The notes: generated by a model from the sequence alone, not told the origin. A stretch of DNA of 64,000 nucleotides from Actinomyces viscosus (GCF_900637975.1 NZ_LR134477.1:2728001-2792000); one strand, 5' to 3'. Counted from the first letter of the stretch, positions 1-9,545 are shown. Program-made: numbers and translations.

Positions 1-813
1 GGTGACACGGTCGCCTACCTCAACACCGGCCAGTGGTCCGCCAAGGCCATCAAGCAGGCCGGCGCCTACGAGCTCGACGTCGTCGTGCCCGCCGACGAGG
101 CCGCCTCCTCCTACACGACCACGCCCGAGCCCGGCTCCTTCACCGTGCCCGAGGCCGCCCGCTACCTGCACTACACGCCCAACGAGACCATCGGCGGCGT
201 CGAGTTCGACTACGTGCCCGACGCCGGCGACGTCCCGCTCGTGGCCGACTTCTCCTCCACGATCCTCTCGCGGCCCATCGACGTGAGCCGCTACGGCCTC
301 ATCTACGCCGGCGCCCAGAAGAACATGGGCCCCTCGGGCCTGGCCGTCGTCATCGTGCGCGAGGACCTGCTGGGCCACGCCCGCCCGGTGACGCCCACCG
401 TCCTGGACTACCAGAAGATGGCCGACGCCGACTCCATGCTCAACACGCCCCCCACCTTCGCCATCTACCTGCTGGGGCTCATCGGCCACTGGATCGAGGA
501 CGGCGGCGGCCTGGAGGCGATGGCCGAGCGCAACCGCGTCAAGGCCGAGCTCCTCTACGGTGCCATCGACGCCTCCGACTTCTACGCCAACCCGGTCGAG
601 AAGCGCTCGCGCTCCTGGATGAACGTGCCCTTCACCCTGGCCGACCCCGCCCTCGACGCCGACTTCCTGGCCGGCGCCCAGGCCGCGGGCCTGACCAACC
701 TCAAGGGCCACCGCTCCGTGGGCGGCATGCGCGCCTCCATCTACAACGCCATGCCGATCGAGGGCGTGCGCGCTCTCATCGACTACATGACCGACTTCGC
801 CGCCCGGGCCTGA
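1..813 (+). CDS. serC: Phosphoserine aminotransferase, 5' end outside the window
   Basis: This is the C-terminal part of a PLP-dependent transaminase that converts 3-phosphohydroxypyruvate and glutamate to phosphoserine in cytoplasmic serine synthesis. The frame is open from base 1, so the start lies upstream. The PLP-binding lysine is encoded at 319-321 within GAQKNMGPSG, the typical SerC Schiff-base motif. The end, with RSVGGMRASIYNAM followed by a short helix, matches the family C-terminus. serA follows 90 bp downstream on the same strand, so the two probably share a transcript. About the first quarter of the protein is missing from view. The identification is firm. Confidence 0.95.
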   Translation, partial: GDTVAYLNTGQWSAKAIKQAGAYELDVVVPADEAASSYTTTPEPGSFTVPEAARYLHYTPNETIGGVEFDYVPDAGDVPLVADFSSTILSRPIDVSRYGLIYAGAQKNMGPSGLAVVIVREDLLGHARPVTPTVLDYQKMADADSMLNTPPTFAIYLLGLIGHWIEDGGGLEAMAERNRVKAELLYGAIDASDFYANPVEKRSRSWMNVPFTLADPALDADFLAGAQAAGLTNLKGHRSVGGMRASIYNAMPIEGVRALIDYMTDFAARA

Positions 814-903
814 GCGCCCCTCAGCCCGACCCCGGCTCCCGGCGGCTCCCTGTGAGCGGGAACCGGTCCCGTCCTGCCCGAACGCCCTGAAGAAAGTACC
901 TCC

Positions 904-2094
904 GTGACCACCAGCAGCGCTGACCACAAGTTCCGCATCCGCACCCTCAACGCCATCTCCGGGGCCGGCCTGTCCCGCCTGCCCGACGAGCTCTACGAGG
1001 TCAGCGGAAGCGTTGAGAGGCCCGACGCCCTCCTGGTGCGCTCGGCCAAGCTCCACGACACCCCCATCGATGACTCCGTCCTGGCCGTGGCCCGCGCCGG
1101 CGCCGGCACGAACAACATCCCGGTGGACAAGCTGACCGAGCGCGGCGTGCCCGTGTTCAACACCCCCGGTGCCAACGCCAACGCCGTCAAGGAGCTGGTC
1201 ATGGCGGGGCTGTTCATCGCCTCGCGCAACCTCATTCCGGCGGCCCGTTTCGCCCACACCCTCGAGGGCGACGACGCCGAGATCGCCAAGGCCGTCGAGG
1301 CCGGCAAGAAGCAGTTCGTCGGCTTCGAGCTGCCCGGCCGCACGCTCGGCGTCGTCGGGCTGGGAGCCATCGGTGTGCAGGTGGCCAATGCCGCCCTGGG
1401 GCTGGGGCTCAACGTCGTCGGCTTCGACCCGGGCATCTCCGTGGAGCACGCCTGGCACCTGAGCGCCGAGGTCGAGCGGGCCGACTCCATGGAGGAGGTC
1501 TTCCGCCGCGCCGACATCCTCACCGTCCACGTGCCCCTCATCCCCGCCACCCGCGGGCTGGTGAGCACCCAGCGCCTGGCCCTCATGAAGGAGACCGCGG
1601 TGCTGCTCAACTTCGCGCGCGCCGAGATCGTCGACACCGACGCCGTCGTGGCCGCCCTCGACGAGGGCATGCTGCGAGGCTACGTATGCGACTTCCCCTC
1701 CACGCAGGTCCACAAGCACCCCAAGTGCATCTCCCTGCCCCACCTGGGCGCCTCCACCAAGGAGGCCGAGCGCAACTGCGCCATCATGGCCGCCGACTCG
1801 CTGCGCGGCTTCCTCGAGGACGGCCAGGTGCACAACTCGGTCAACTTCCCCGAGGCCGTCATGGCGCGCCAGGAGGGGACGCACCGGTTCGTCATCGTCA
1901 ACCGCAACGTGCCCAACATGGTCGGCCAGGTCTCCACGATCGTGGCCCAGCACGGACAGAACATCGCCAACCTGCTCAACAAGTCCCGCGGTGAGCTGGC
2001 GGTGACGCTGGTCGACGTCGAGGGCGAGATCGAGCCCAAGGTCCTCGACGAGCTGCGCGCGATCGACGGCGTCCTGTCCGCCCGCGGTATCTGA
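904..2094 (+). CDS. serA: D-3-phosphoglycerate dehydrogenase
   Basis: This 396-residue enzyme oxidises 3-phosphoglycerate with NAD+, the first step of serine synthesis. The Rossmann motif GLGAIG sits near residues 152-157. The catalytic region shows NFARAE around 237-242 and LPHLGAS with the active-site histidine near 280. An ACT domain, expected to sense serine, occupies about 327-396. The protein is of the shorter type, lacking the extra intervening domain of the long mycobacterial form. The start is a GTG. A canonical ribosome site is not obvious, though AAGAAAG lies just upstream. It follows serC in what looks like a serine operon. Confidence 0.95.
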   Translation: MTTSSADHKFRIRTLNAISGAGLSRLPDELYEVSGSVERPDALLVRSAKLHDTPIDDSVLAVARAGAGTNNIPVDKLTERGVPVFNTPGANANAVKELVMAGLFIASRNLIPAARFAHTLEGDDAEIAKAVEAGKKQFVGFELPGRTLGVVGLGAIGVQVANAALGLGLNVVGFDPGISVEHAWHLSAEVERADSMEEVFRRADILTVHVPLIPATRGLVSTQRLALMKETAVLLNFARAEIVDTDAVVAALDEGMLRGYVCDFPSTQVHKHPKCISLPHLGASTKEAERNCAIMAADSLRGFLEDGQVHNSVNFPEAVMARQEGTHRFVIVNRNVPNMVGQVSTIVAQHGQNIANLLNKSRGELAVTLVDVEGEIEPKVLDELRAIDGVLSARGI

Positions 2095-2100
2095 CCGGCC

Positions 2101-2163
2101 CTGCCTCACGGCCGGAGACATTCGACGCCGGCGGGTGCGTGCGGCTCTGACCGGGGGCATGTG
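2101..2163 (+). repeat. Dispersed palindromic repeat family R1, partial copy a
   Basis: This segment is almost identical to the first half of the copy at 3579-3690, including CTGCCTCACGGCCGG and the following GACATTCGACGCCGG. It stops just where the long palindrome would begin, so it is a truncated or degraded member. With the 3579 copy it brackets the Fic gene in the same orientation. No protein is encoded here. Confidence 0.8.
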
Positions 2164-2241
2164 GTCCGCACCCGGCCGGGTGGAATGCCCCACCCGCGCC
2201 AAGTGCTCCCCTGAGTGACGTAAGGCGCGAGGGGCTAAGGG

Positions 2242-3483
2242 TTAACGAGTCGGGCTTGCCGGCGGCTGCCGGCGCCCGATCCCCATGGCGACCTCATCCA
2301 TGAGGTCCAGGACGTCCTGCGCCCTCCAAGCGCGCCGGCCCCTGGAGACCTGGTACCCCTGAACGACGTCGGAGCCCTCCAGACGCTCCAGGGCACGCCG
2401 AGCCGCCTGCTCCGACACCCCCAGCGCAGCCGCCGCCCCGCGAACGTCCACCACCGGCTGGGACGTCAGCAGACGGACGAGATCGCGGTCGGGTGTCCCG
2501 GCGCGCGAGGACACGCGGTCCTGCATCTGCTGCTGCACGGCGTCGAGCTCCTGCCCCGCCCAGGAACCGAGCTCCGCCGCGCGCTGCGCCGCGTTGATGA
2601 ACAGCTCCACTATGGGAAGCGGCGAGCCCGACCGGTAGTCGTCCAGAGCGCGGAAATAGGTGTCCACGTCCGTCAGCAGGACCGCCGACAGCGGCAGTGG
2701 TGCGGTGCGAGACAGCCCCTCTCCCGCCAGCAGGACGTGAGTGAGCGCTCGCCCGGTGCGGCCGTTGCCGTCCGCGAAGGGGTGGATCGTCTCCAGCTGG
2801 GCGTGCGTCAGTGCCACCTTGGTCAGCGGAGGCAGGTCCGGGCGTCGCATGAAGGAGAGCAGGTCCTTCAGTGCGGCCGGCACCTGGCTGTGATGGGGAG
2901 GGGCGAACAGGGCGTCCGCCGGCGACAGGTCCGAGCCCCCGATCCACACCGGCTCCTGGCGGAGCCTGCCCGCGATCGTCGGGTCCGAGTCCTTGAGCAG
3001 AGCCCGGTGCATCGAGAGAAGTGAGTCAAGGTCAGGGGGCCAGGGCGCGGCGGTGGCCGTCTCCATCGCTCGGGCATTGGCCACGATGAGAGCGGCGTTA
3101 CCGCCCCTGCGGTCACCGCCGAAGGTCTCCTCCTCCACGATGCGCCGCGCCGACGACGTGAGCCGCTCTATGCGCGACGACGCACTCGACTCACTGCGCA
3201 GGAGCAGTGCGGTGAACGGGAGGAGGGCGGAGGCGGCGGCCGCGTCGAAGCGCGCCACTGCGGCCACGGCGGCCGCCTCACGGGCCATGACCGCGGCCGG
3301 AAGGTCGATCACGACGTCGGCGATGGACGGCACCACCGCTGAGTCGTAGGTGCTTGGCAGACGAGAACGTTGGCGAGAGCTGAGGGCGGCGCTGTCACGG
3401 GGCTGCCAGGGCAGGGTCTCCCATGCCACCTGTGGCCACGAGGCGGCGGCACGTGAATCGGCGGTAGCGGACCCGTGATCCAT
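2242..3483 (-). CDS. Fic domain protein with N-terminal inhibitory helix
   Basis: This is a 413-residue Fic protein. The family usually transfers AMP from ATP to a target hydroxyl. The complete motif HPFADGNGRTGR lies at about 234-245 with catalytic His234. An N-terminal SSRIER segment around 102-107 resembles the inhibitory (S/T)xxxE(G/N) helix, with Glu106 in place but Arg where Gly or Asn is usual, suggesting a self-inhibited class II Fic. The C-terminus has a winged-helix region near 350-395, which could bind DNA. The frame is open further upstream, but ATG at 3483 has GAGGGG nine bases before it. The gene is bracketed by R1 repeat copies, which hints at acquisition. Its target is unknown. 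Confidence 0.9.
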   Translation of the reverse strand: MDHGSATADSRAAASWPQVAWETLPWQPRDSAALSSRQRSRLPSTYDSAVVPSIADVVIDLPAAVMAREAAAVAAVARFDAAAASALLPFTALLLRSESSASSRIERLTSSARRIVEEETFGGDRRGGNAALIVANARAMETATAAPWPPDLDSLLSMHRALLKDSDPTIAGRLRQEPVWIGGSDLSPADALFAPPHHSQVPAALKDLLSFMRRPDLPPLTKVALTHAQLETIHPFADGNGRTGRALTHVLLAGEGLSRTAPLPLSAVLLTDVDTYFRALDDYRSGSPLPIVELFINAAQRAAELGSWAGQELDAVQQQMQDRVSSRAGTPDRDLVRLLTSQPVVDVRGAAAALGVSEQAARRALERLEGSDVVQGYQVSRGRRAWRAQDVLDLMDEVAMGIGRRQPPASPTR

Positions 3484-3578
3484 ATCTGACATCCCCTCAC
3501 ACTCTGATGACAGATCATCACCATAAGTGTCAACAGATGCTGTGTCGACCCTTCGTGGCTCACGGGCGGGGGCGCTCC

Positions 3579-3690
3579 CTGCCTCACGGCCGGGGACATT
3601 CGACGCCGGCGGGTGCGTGCGGCTCTGGCCAGGGACATGTGACGCGTGCGGGGACAGGAATTCTGTCCCCGCACGCGTCACATGCCCCCG
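3579..3690 (+). repeat. Dispersed palindromic repeat family R1, full copy b
   Basis: The copy starts with CTGCCTCACGGCCGGGG and ends in a long palindrome at 3636-3684 with two perfectly complementary 22-base arms and a five-base loop. The arms contain ACGCGT. Related copies lie at 2101, 30901, 35436 and 36753. It sits between the Fic start and the stop of the DUF4352 gene. As RNA it would form a very stable hairpin and could end transcription of the DUF4352 gene, but the family distribution suggests a mobile or REP-like repeat. Confidence 0.85.
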
Positions 3691-3721
3691 CTCGCGCGAT
3701 GCCCCGTGAGCGGCGTGGCCG

Positions 3722-4492
3722 TCAGAGGTTGTTGACCCAGGCCCGGCGGTGTCCGAACAGCGAGAGCGTGGGCTTGTAGAGCAGCACGTACTGGCCCCCG
3801 GCCGACACGTCGGTGCTGAAGCAGACGTCGCCGCTGACCGAGCCTCCCGCAATGAGCTTGGAGGCCGACAGGTGGTTGCTTGAACCGAGCAACCCGGTGT
3901 TGCTGATCGCCCCGGCCGGATCCTGCAACGTGAAGTCCAGGGCGTTGACATCCAGGGTGTTCTTGGAGGTGTTGGTGATCGTGATGGTGGAGCAGGCGGT
4001 CGGGCCCAAGGTGGCGTCACCCGCGGCCACGGGTGTGGCGGTCACCTGGACGCCGTCGTCGTCGATCGTGTCACCGGCATTGCCGACGACGTCGTCCTTC
4101 TGCATACCCGGGAAGGTCAGACTGGAGGCGGCCGACTCGGTCTTGCCGGAATCCGCCTTGCCCGCGTCGTCACCCTGGGCCGCCTGCTCCGGGGCCGGTG
4201 CGGGGGCGGCGTCCTGGCCCGAGGTCTCCTGGGAGGCCGCGCCGGCGACGGACTGGGAGGCAGGTGTGGTGGTGGCGCTGGAGGCTCCCGAGCCCCCGCC
4301 ACCGTTGAGCGCCGAGACGACGATGCACACGCCGACGAAGGCACCGACGCCGGTGAGGATCTTGTGGCGGGCGAACCAGGAGCGCTTCGGCTCGGCAAGA
4401 GGCATGCCCGCGGGCGGCATGGGGTAGCCCGGAGCGGGAGCGCCGGCGGGCGAGGGAGGGACTGGGCTGGCAGGGTTGACGGGGCTGGTCAT
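3722..4492 (-). CDS. Membrane-anchored DUF4352-type exported protein
   Basis: This is a 256-residue protein. The N-terminal 40 residues are proline-rich and presumably cytoplasmic, followed by one membrane segment near residues 45-65 (HKILTGVGAFVGVCIVVSAL). A Gly/Ser/Thr/Ala-rich linker of about 65 residues follows, then a C-terminal beta domain resembling DUF4352 (VGNAGDTIDDDGVQVT, then TITITNTSKNTLDV). Two cysteines in the domain could pair. ATG at 4492 is preceded by GAAGGA at a six-base spacing. DUF4352 domains are extracytoplasmic and have no known activity. It stands alone on this strand, divergent from the sensor kinase gene. Confidence 0.75.
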   Translation of the reverse strand: MTSPVNPASPVPPSPAGAPAPGYPMPPAGMPLAEPKRSWFARHKILTGVGAFVGVCIVVSALNGGGGSGASSATTTPASQSVAGAASQETSGQDAAPAPAPEQAAQGDDAGKADSGKTESAASSLTFPGMQKDDVVGNAGDTIDDDGVQVTATPVAAGDATLGPTACSTITITNTSKNTLDVNALDFTLQDPAGAISNTGLLGSSNHLSASKLIAGGSVSGDVCFSTDVSAGGQYVLLYKPTLSLFGHRRAWVNNL

Positions 4493-4753
4493 GATGGGTC
4501 CTTCGAGATGTGGGAGGAAGGCACTGAGCGGGACGCCGCAGCGCCGGATGACTTGAGCTGACGGGGTCAGCTGACGAGAACAACGATGGCTCTGGCCGGG
4601 GCCGGCGCACATCGACCGATGAGTCCGAGACGGCTGTCCAAAAGGGCACCGATCGCGCCTGTCCAAAAGGACGGCACTGCGGGCGCTCGATCGTTCGGAA
4701 TCGTGTCCTATCGGGTGATCTCGCGTGTCGGTGCCCGGCCCTACAGTGAGCAC

Positions 4754-6562
4754 ATGTCAGTCCCCGGCTACCCGCCCGCCCCCGCATCCACCCCGCCCGC
4801 GCCGGGCTGGGGCGGTGGCCCCAGTGGTGGTCCCGGTGGTGGCTCCAGTGCCGGTCGAGCTGCGCCCGCCCCCGCCCCCGGGACGTCGATCCCGCAGAGG
4901 CACCCTCCCTATCCCGCGTATTCCGGGTACGCGGGGTACCCCGGGTACTCCGGGTATCCCCCGTACTCCACACAACCTGCGTACGCCGCGTATCCCCCGC
5001 CTCCGGCCACCGCTGCGGGCTCGGACCCGCGGTACTACCAGGCCCCGACGCCCCCTTACGGTGCTGCTCCCGTCGCCGCGGCAGTGCCCCCTGCACCTGC
5101 CCCGGCACTGTCCCCGTCGCAACGCCGAGCCCTTGAGATCACCCTCGCGGTCCTGCGCTCCGTGGGCCTGTTCGCCCTGTGCCTCCTGGGGTCGCTCACG
5201 TCACTGGGATCGCAGATCGGCCACGAGGAGGCTCTCAAGCAGACGGGCAACGGGCCGATCGTCATCACGTCGTTCCTGATAGGGCTGGTGCTCCTCGTGG
5301 CGGTCTTCCTGCGTCGGCGCTGGCCGGTGCCGATCACGGTCGCCTCGGCGCTCGCAGGTATGGCGCTCTACCTGGACACGACGGTGGGACTCATCGCCTT
5401 CACCACCGTGGTCCGCCGGGCCCGCTCCCTGCGGGACCCCATGCCCTGGGCCACGGGGACGCTGCTCGCCGTCGGCACCCTCGTGGCACTCGCCCGCGAC
5501 GCGAGCCATGGCTCCACCGGGAACTCGATGATCGGCATTGTCATCTCAGGATCCTCTGACTCGCATGACCCGCACGTCATCACCCACGTGCCGGCAGAGC
5601 TGGTGCTCTTCCTCGCCGTGGTCGCCATGGCCCTGCCGATCGCCGTCGGGCTGTGGCTGCGCGCACGTGACGGGGAGAAGGAGGCGCGACGCCGCGCCCA
5701 GGAAGCCGCCGACGCCTCGGCCCGCGCCGAGCGCGCCGCCGAGGAGCAGACCCGGACCTCGACCCGCCTGGCGGACACCGTCAGCCTGCAGGCCGAGCGC
5801 GAGCGGGTGGCCCGCGAGGTGCACGACGGACTCGGCCACCGCCTCTCGCTGCTCGCCCTGCACGCCTCGGCCCTGGAGCGAGGGGTGCTGTCGACGTCGG
5901 AGTCCCCAGGCGCCTCGTCCCCTGCGGAGGCCTCGGATGAGGACGATCCCCGAGCCGCCGCCCAGCGCGTGCGGGAGGAGGCCCAGGGCGCCATGCGGGA
6001 CCTGCGCTCCCTGCTGGCCGTCCTGCGCGAACCGGTGGGCGCCGCCGAGCCCGCCCCGCGCCTGGAGGATCTCAAGGAGGTCGTGGACGGGGTGCTCGCC
6101 GCCCACCAGCAGCTGAGCTCGTCGATCTACCTCGATCGTGCCGCCGAGGCCGACGAGGTGCTCTCCCGCGCCGTCTACCGGATCGTCCAGGAGTCACTGA
6201 CCAACGCCCGCAAGCACTCGCCCGGCACGAGTGTCCAGCTGCGCGTCGAGGGCGGGCCGGACACCGGCATCGACATCACCTGCTCCAACCGGATCCCCCG
6301 GCGGGAGCCGGTTTCCGGGCAGGACGCTCACAGCCCCGGGACCTGCGAGGAACCCCGGGCCGACGACGTCGGCGCAGGATCCGGTACCGGAACCGACCTG
6401 CCGCCCGGCGACGCGCGGGGCGGATCGGGCCTGAGAGGCATGGCCCGACGGGCGGAGATCTGCGGAGGCACGTTCCACGCCGGACCCGACGGTCATGGCA
6501 GGTTCGTGGTGAGCGCGCACCTGCCCTGGCGCTCGGCGGTCTCGCCCCAGAACGGCCACTGA
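4754..6562 (+). CDS. NarL-type sensor histidine kinase
   Basis: This 602-residue two-component sensor kinase begins with a long Pro/Gly/Tyr-rich cytoplasmic tail carrying repeated GYAGYPGYSGYPPYS-like units. Hydrophobic membrane helices follow from about 120 to 300. A short coiled segment leads to the HisKA_3 dimerisation motif ERVAREVHDGLGHRLS with the phosphorylated histidine. The C-terminal ATPase domain has the N-box region VQESLTNARKHS, and the glycine box GLRGMARRAE is preceded by a low-complexity insertion. ATG at 4754 is chosen because the sequence upstream is the divergent promoter region. Its partner is the response regulator 115 bp downstream. The signal is unknown. Confidence 0.88.
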   Translation: MSVPGYPPAPASTPPAPGWGGGPSGGPGGGSSAGRAAPAPAPGTSIPQRHPPYPAYSGYAGYPGYSGYPPYSTQPAYAAYPPPPATAAGSDPRYYQAPTPPYGAAPVAAAVPPAPAPALSPSQRRALEITLAVLRSVGLFALCLLGSLTSLGSQIGHEEALKQTGNGPIVITSFLIGLVLLVAVFLRRRWPVPITVASALAGMALYLDTTVGLIAFTTVVRRARSLRDPMPWATGTLLAVGTLVALARDASHGSTGNSMIGIVISGSSDSHDPHVITHVPAELVLFLAVVAMALPIAVGLWLRARDGEKEARRRAQEAADASARAERAAEEQTRTSTRLADTVSLQAERERVAREVHDGLGHRLSLLALHASALERGVLSTSESPGASSPAEASDEDDPRAAAQRVREEAQGAMRDLRSLLAVLREPVGAAEPAPRLEDLKEVVDGVLAAHQQLSSSIYLDRAAEADEVLSRAVYRIVQESLTNARKHSPGTSVQLRVEGGPDTGIDITCSNRIPRREPVSGQDAHSPGTCEEPRADDVGAGSGTGTDLPPGDARGGSGLRGMARRAEICGGTFHAGPDGHGRFVVSAHLPWRSAVSPQNGH

Positions 6563-6677
6563 CGCTCCGGTCTCGGAACATATCGGCAAGGGTGCTGAGC
6601 AGGTGGCCTGAAGAATCGGTGCGCTCCTGGGCCGTTGGGACGGTGATCGTGTCGGTGGACGCACCTAGGCTGGCCTC

Positions 6678-7430
6678 GTGCCCGACCCCTTCGCCGCCCC
6701 GGCCCCCTCGACATCCCAGCCCAGCTCCCCGGTTCGCGTCATCCTCGTTGACGACGACCCGCTCACCCGCGCCGCCATCAAGCCGCTCCTGCGGCCGCGC
6801 GAGGACTACGCCGTGGTCGCCGAGGCCGGGGACGGCCGTCAGGCGATCGACGTCGTCGGCCGGGTCGAGGCGGATGTCGTGCTCATGGACCTGGGCATGC
6901 CCGTCATGGACGGGATCGAGGCCACGCGCCAGATCTGCGCGGCGCCGCGCCACCCCCACGTCGTGGCGCTGACCACCTGGGACGTCGACGACGCCGTCGT
7001 GCGGGTCATCGAGGCCGGTGCCGTGGGCTACCTGCTCAAGTACTCGGCCTCCGAGGAGCTCGACGCCGGGCTGCGCCGGGTCATGGCCGGTGAGTCGGTC
7101 CTGTCCCCCGGGGCGCTGGCGGAGCTGCTGCGGTACGTGCGCTCCCAGCCGGCGGCCGCAGCGCCGATGATGGCGGCCTACGACGCCCGCGCCGAGGAGC
7201 GTCAGCGCGCCGTGGCGCAGGCCCGGCAGGCCGCCGCCGGGCTCAGTCGGCGCGAGCTCGACGTCATCGCGGCGGCCGCCGAGGGACTGACCACCGAGGA
7301 GATCGCCAGTCGGCTGTACATCTCGGCCTCCACCGTCAAGACCCACCTGCACAGCGCCCAGGACCGGGTGGGCGCACGCAACCGGGTGCACCTCGCGGTC
7401 CTCGCCGAGCGCGCCGGCCTGCTGGGGTAG
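6678..7430 (+). CDS. LuxR/NarL-family response regulator
   Basis: This 250-residue regulator has a receiver domain at about 18-135 with acidic residues DDD at 25-27 and phospho-acceptor Asp71 in VVLMDLGMP. A C-terminal LuxR helix-turn-helix at about 185-245 reads LSRRELDVIAAAAEGLTTEE with TVKTH downstream. It should be phosphorylated by the kinase encoded just upstream and act as a transcription factor. The start is a GTG at 6678. A 12-residue proline-rich leader precedes the receiver. A strong hairpin follows the stop. Confidence 0.92.
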   Translation: MPDPFAAPAPSTSQPSSPVRVILVDDDPLTRAAIKPLLRPREDYAVVAEAGDGRQAIDVVGRVEADVVLMDLGMPVMDGIEATRQICAAPRHPHVVALTTWDVDDAVVRVIEAGAVGYLLKYSASEELDAGLRRVMAGESVLSPGALAELLRYVRSQPAAAAPMMAAYDARAEERQRAVAQARQAAAGLSRRELDVIAAAAEGLTTEEIASRLYISASTVKTHLHSAQDRVGARNRVHLAVLAERAGLLG

Positions 7431-7473
7431 GTGTGGTACCAATTCTGATCGGCTGAGTCGCACGGATACGGCT

Positions 7474-7502
7474 GTGCCCCAGCCTTGGAAGGCCTGGGGC
7501 AC
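7474..7502. terminator. Bidirectional hairpin terminator between convergent genes
   Basis: The arms GTGCCCCAG and CTGGGGCAC are perfectly complementary around CCTTGGAAGG, which can itself pair. The hairpin lies between the ends of the convergent response regulator and pknB genes, so it can serve both strands. No long T tract is present, as is common in high-GC genomes. Confidence 0.8.
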
Positions 7503-7544
7503 CAGCCATGTTGCGGGGGATCAAGTTGCTTGGCAGCGGGGCCG

Positions 7545-9545
7545 CTATTTGGCGACGTACAGAATGATCTCCTTACCTGGGCTAACCGGCTGACCCTCCT
7601 GCGGGTTGGAACTGATGACCATTCCTGGTTGGACGTTTGGATCTTTGGACTGTTGAGTCTGAATCGTCACCTTGAACCCTTGAGCTTCTAGGTCGGACTT
7701 CACGTCCTGAGAGTCCTTCCCGTTCACTTCCGGCATGACGGAGGCATTTGGATCCGCTGTTGCTGGAGCGGTAGGCGTCGGGGTTGCGGTGGCCCCCGCC
7801 CCGCTGGAGAAGTGCACGGTGACCGTGCCTCCTGCGGTGGTGCTGGAGCCTGCGGCCGGGTCGGAGGAGACGGCCTTGCCCTTCTCGACGTCGGTGGAGG
7901 TGACGTCGTCGCCGCGCTTGAACTTCAGGCCGGCGTCCTCGATGGTCTTCTTGGCCGTGGCCTCGTCCTGGCCGGTGACGTCGGGGACGGAGGCGTTACC
8001 GGTGGAGAGCACCAGGTCGACCGTGGTGCCGCGCTCGACGGAGGTTCCCGCCAGCGGGCTGGTGTAGATGACCCGGTCCTTCTGGATCGTGGCGGAGTCC
8101 TCCAGGGTGGTGTTGCCACCCTCGAGCCCGGCGTCCTTGAGGGCCTTGCGGGCGTCCTCCTGGGTCTTGCCCTCCAGGTCCGGCACCTTGACCATCGCCG
8201 AGCCGGTGGAGAAGTGGACGGTGACGGTGGCGCCCTCCTCGACCTTCGTGCCCTTCTCGGGGTCGGAGGAGACGGCCAGGCCCTCGCTGACGGTGTCGTT
8301 GGCGACCTCGTCCTTGGCGAACTTCAGGCCGGCGTCCTCAATGGTCTTCTTCGCCGACTCCTCGTCCTGGCCGCTGACATCGGGCACGTCGACGGTGCTG
8401 ACGGTGGCGCTGGGCGTCGGGGTCGGTCGGGTGTCGAAGGCCCCGGAGGCCCACCGGCCGGCGACGACGGCCAGGGCCACGAACAAGAGGAACACGAGGA
8501 TCCAGATCCAGGTGTGGCTCCTGGACTTCTTCTCGGGCTCCTCGGTCTCCTTCGTCGCGGGCGCCTGTGAGGGCTCGGAGGGCACCTGGGCGAAGGCGGA
8601 GGTGGGCTGAACCGGCTCGGCGGCCGATGAGGCCATGACCGAGGTGGCCGGGGACCAGGAGTCGGCGGCCGGCGCGGCCACGGACATGCCCTGAGCGGCC
8701 GCCTGGAGGTCGGCGCGCATGTGCGCGGCGTCCTGGTAGCGGTCGTCACGGCTCTTGGCCAGGGACTTCAGGATCACCCGGTCCAGGGACTCGGGGACAT
8801 CGGCAGCCAGGGAGGACGGCCGCTTGGGGATCTCCCGCACGTGCTGGTAGGCGATGGCCACCGCGGAGTCGCCCTGGAAGGGGGGCTGACCGGTGAGGAG
8901 CTCGTAGAGGAGACAACCGGTGGAGTACAGGTCCGAGCGGGCGTCCACGGACTCGCCGCGGGCCTGCTCCGGGGAGAGGTACTGGGCGGTGCCCACCACC
9001 GTGTGGGTCTGGGTCACCGTGGAGGCGGAGTCCTCAATGGCCCGCGCGATGCCGAAGTCCATGACCTTCACCGCGCCGGTGGAGGTCAGCATGATGTTTC
9101 CCGGCTTGATGTCGCGGTGGACGATCCCCACCCGGTGGGAGTACTCCAGGGCGTCCAGGACGCCGGAGACGATCTCCACCGCCTCCGGGATCGGGACGGC
9201 CTCGCCCTCACTGAGGAGCTCGCGCACGGTGTGCCCCTCGACGTACTCCATGACGATGTAGGGGACGGTGCGGCTGGCGCCGCCGGGCTGAAGGAGCTCC
9301 TCCTCACCGGAGTCGTAGACGGCGACGACGGCGGGATGGTTGAGCGCCGCCGCGGACTGGGCCTCGCGGCGGAAACGGGCCTGGAAGGTGGGGTCGCCGG
9401 CGATGTCCGAACGCAGCAGCTTGATGGCCACGACCCGCGACAGGCGAGTGTCGTAGCCGAGGTGCACCTCTGCCATACCACCACGTCCGATGAGGTCGCG
9501 GATCTCGTAACGGCCCGCGAGGACCTGGGGGAACTGACTGGTCAC
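7545..9545 (-). CDS. pknB: PASTA-domain Ser/Thr protein kinase PknB
   Basis: This is a 666-residue membrane kinase that controls cell-wall growth and division in Actinobacteria. The kinase domain spans about 12-275, with the glycine loop GRGGMAEV, Lys42, HRDIKPGN with catalytic Asp145, DFG at 163-165 and activation loop threonines before GTAQYLSPEQ. A Pro/Ser/Thr linker leads to one membrane helix at about 346-363. Four PASTA repeats (from about 384 to the end) lie outside the cell and are known to bind muropeptides or lipid II in the family. The GTG start overlaps the pknA stop by four bases. It is the last gene of the operon. Confidence 0.96.
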   Translation of the reverse strand: MTSQFPQVLAGRYEIRDLIGRGGMAEVHLGYDTRLSRVVAIKLLRSDIAGDPTFQARFRREAQSAAALNHPAVVAVYDSGEEELLQPGGASRTVPYIVMEYVEGHTVRELLSEGEAVPIPEAVEIVSGVLDALEYSHRVGIVHRDIKPGNIMLTSTGAVKVMDFGIARAIEDSASTVTQTHTVVGTAQYLSPEQARGESVDARSDLYSTGCLLYELLTGQPPFQGDSAVAIAYQHVREIPKRPSSLAADVPESLDRVILKSLAKSRDDRYQDAAHMRADLQAAAQGMSVAAPAADSWSPATSVMASSAAEPVQPTSAFAQVPSEPSQAPATKETEEPEKKSRSHTWIWILVFLLFVALAVVAGRWASGAFDTRPTPTPSATVSTVDVPDVSGQDEESAKKTIEDAGLKFAKDEVANDTVSEGLAVSSDPEKGTKVEEGATVTVHFSTGSAMVKVPDLEGKTQEDARKALKDAGLEGGNTTLEDSATIQKDRVIYTSPLAGTSVERGTTVDLVLSTGNASVPDVTGQDEATAKKTIEDAGLKFKRGDDVTSTDVEKGKAVSSDPAAGSSTTAGGTVTVHFSSGAGATATPTPTAPATADPNASVMPEVNGKDSQDVKSDLEAQGFKVTIQTQQSKDPNVQPGMVISSNPQEGQPVSPGKEIILYVAK

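Noticed and set aside
3484..4020. Upstream extension of the Fic frame to give a 592-residue protein
   Set aside because: The extension runs through the R1 repeat and into the opposite reading of the DUF4352 gene. ATG at 3483 has a good ribosome site.
7812..8570. Long plus-strand frame opposite pknB
   Set aside because: It is the reverse of the PASTA-coding sequence. Its Gly/Val-rich translation has no recognisable domain.
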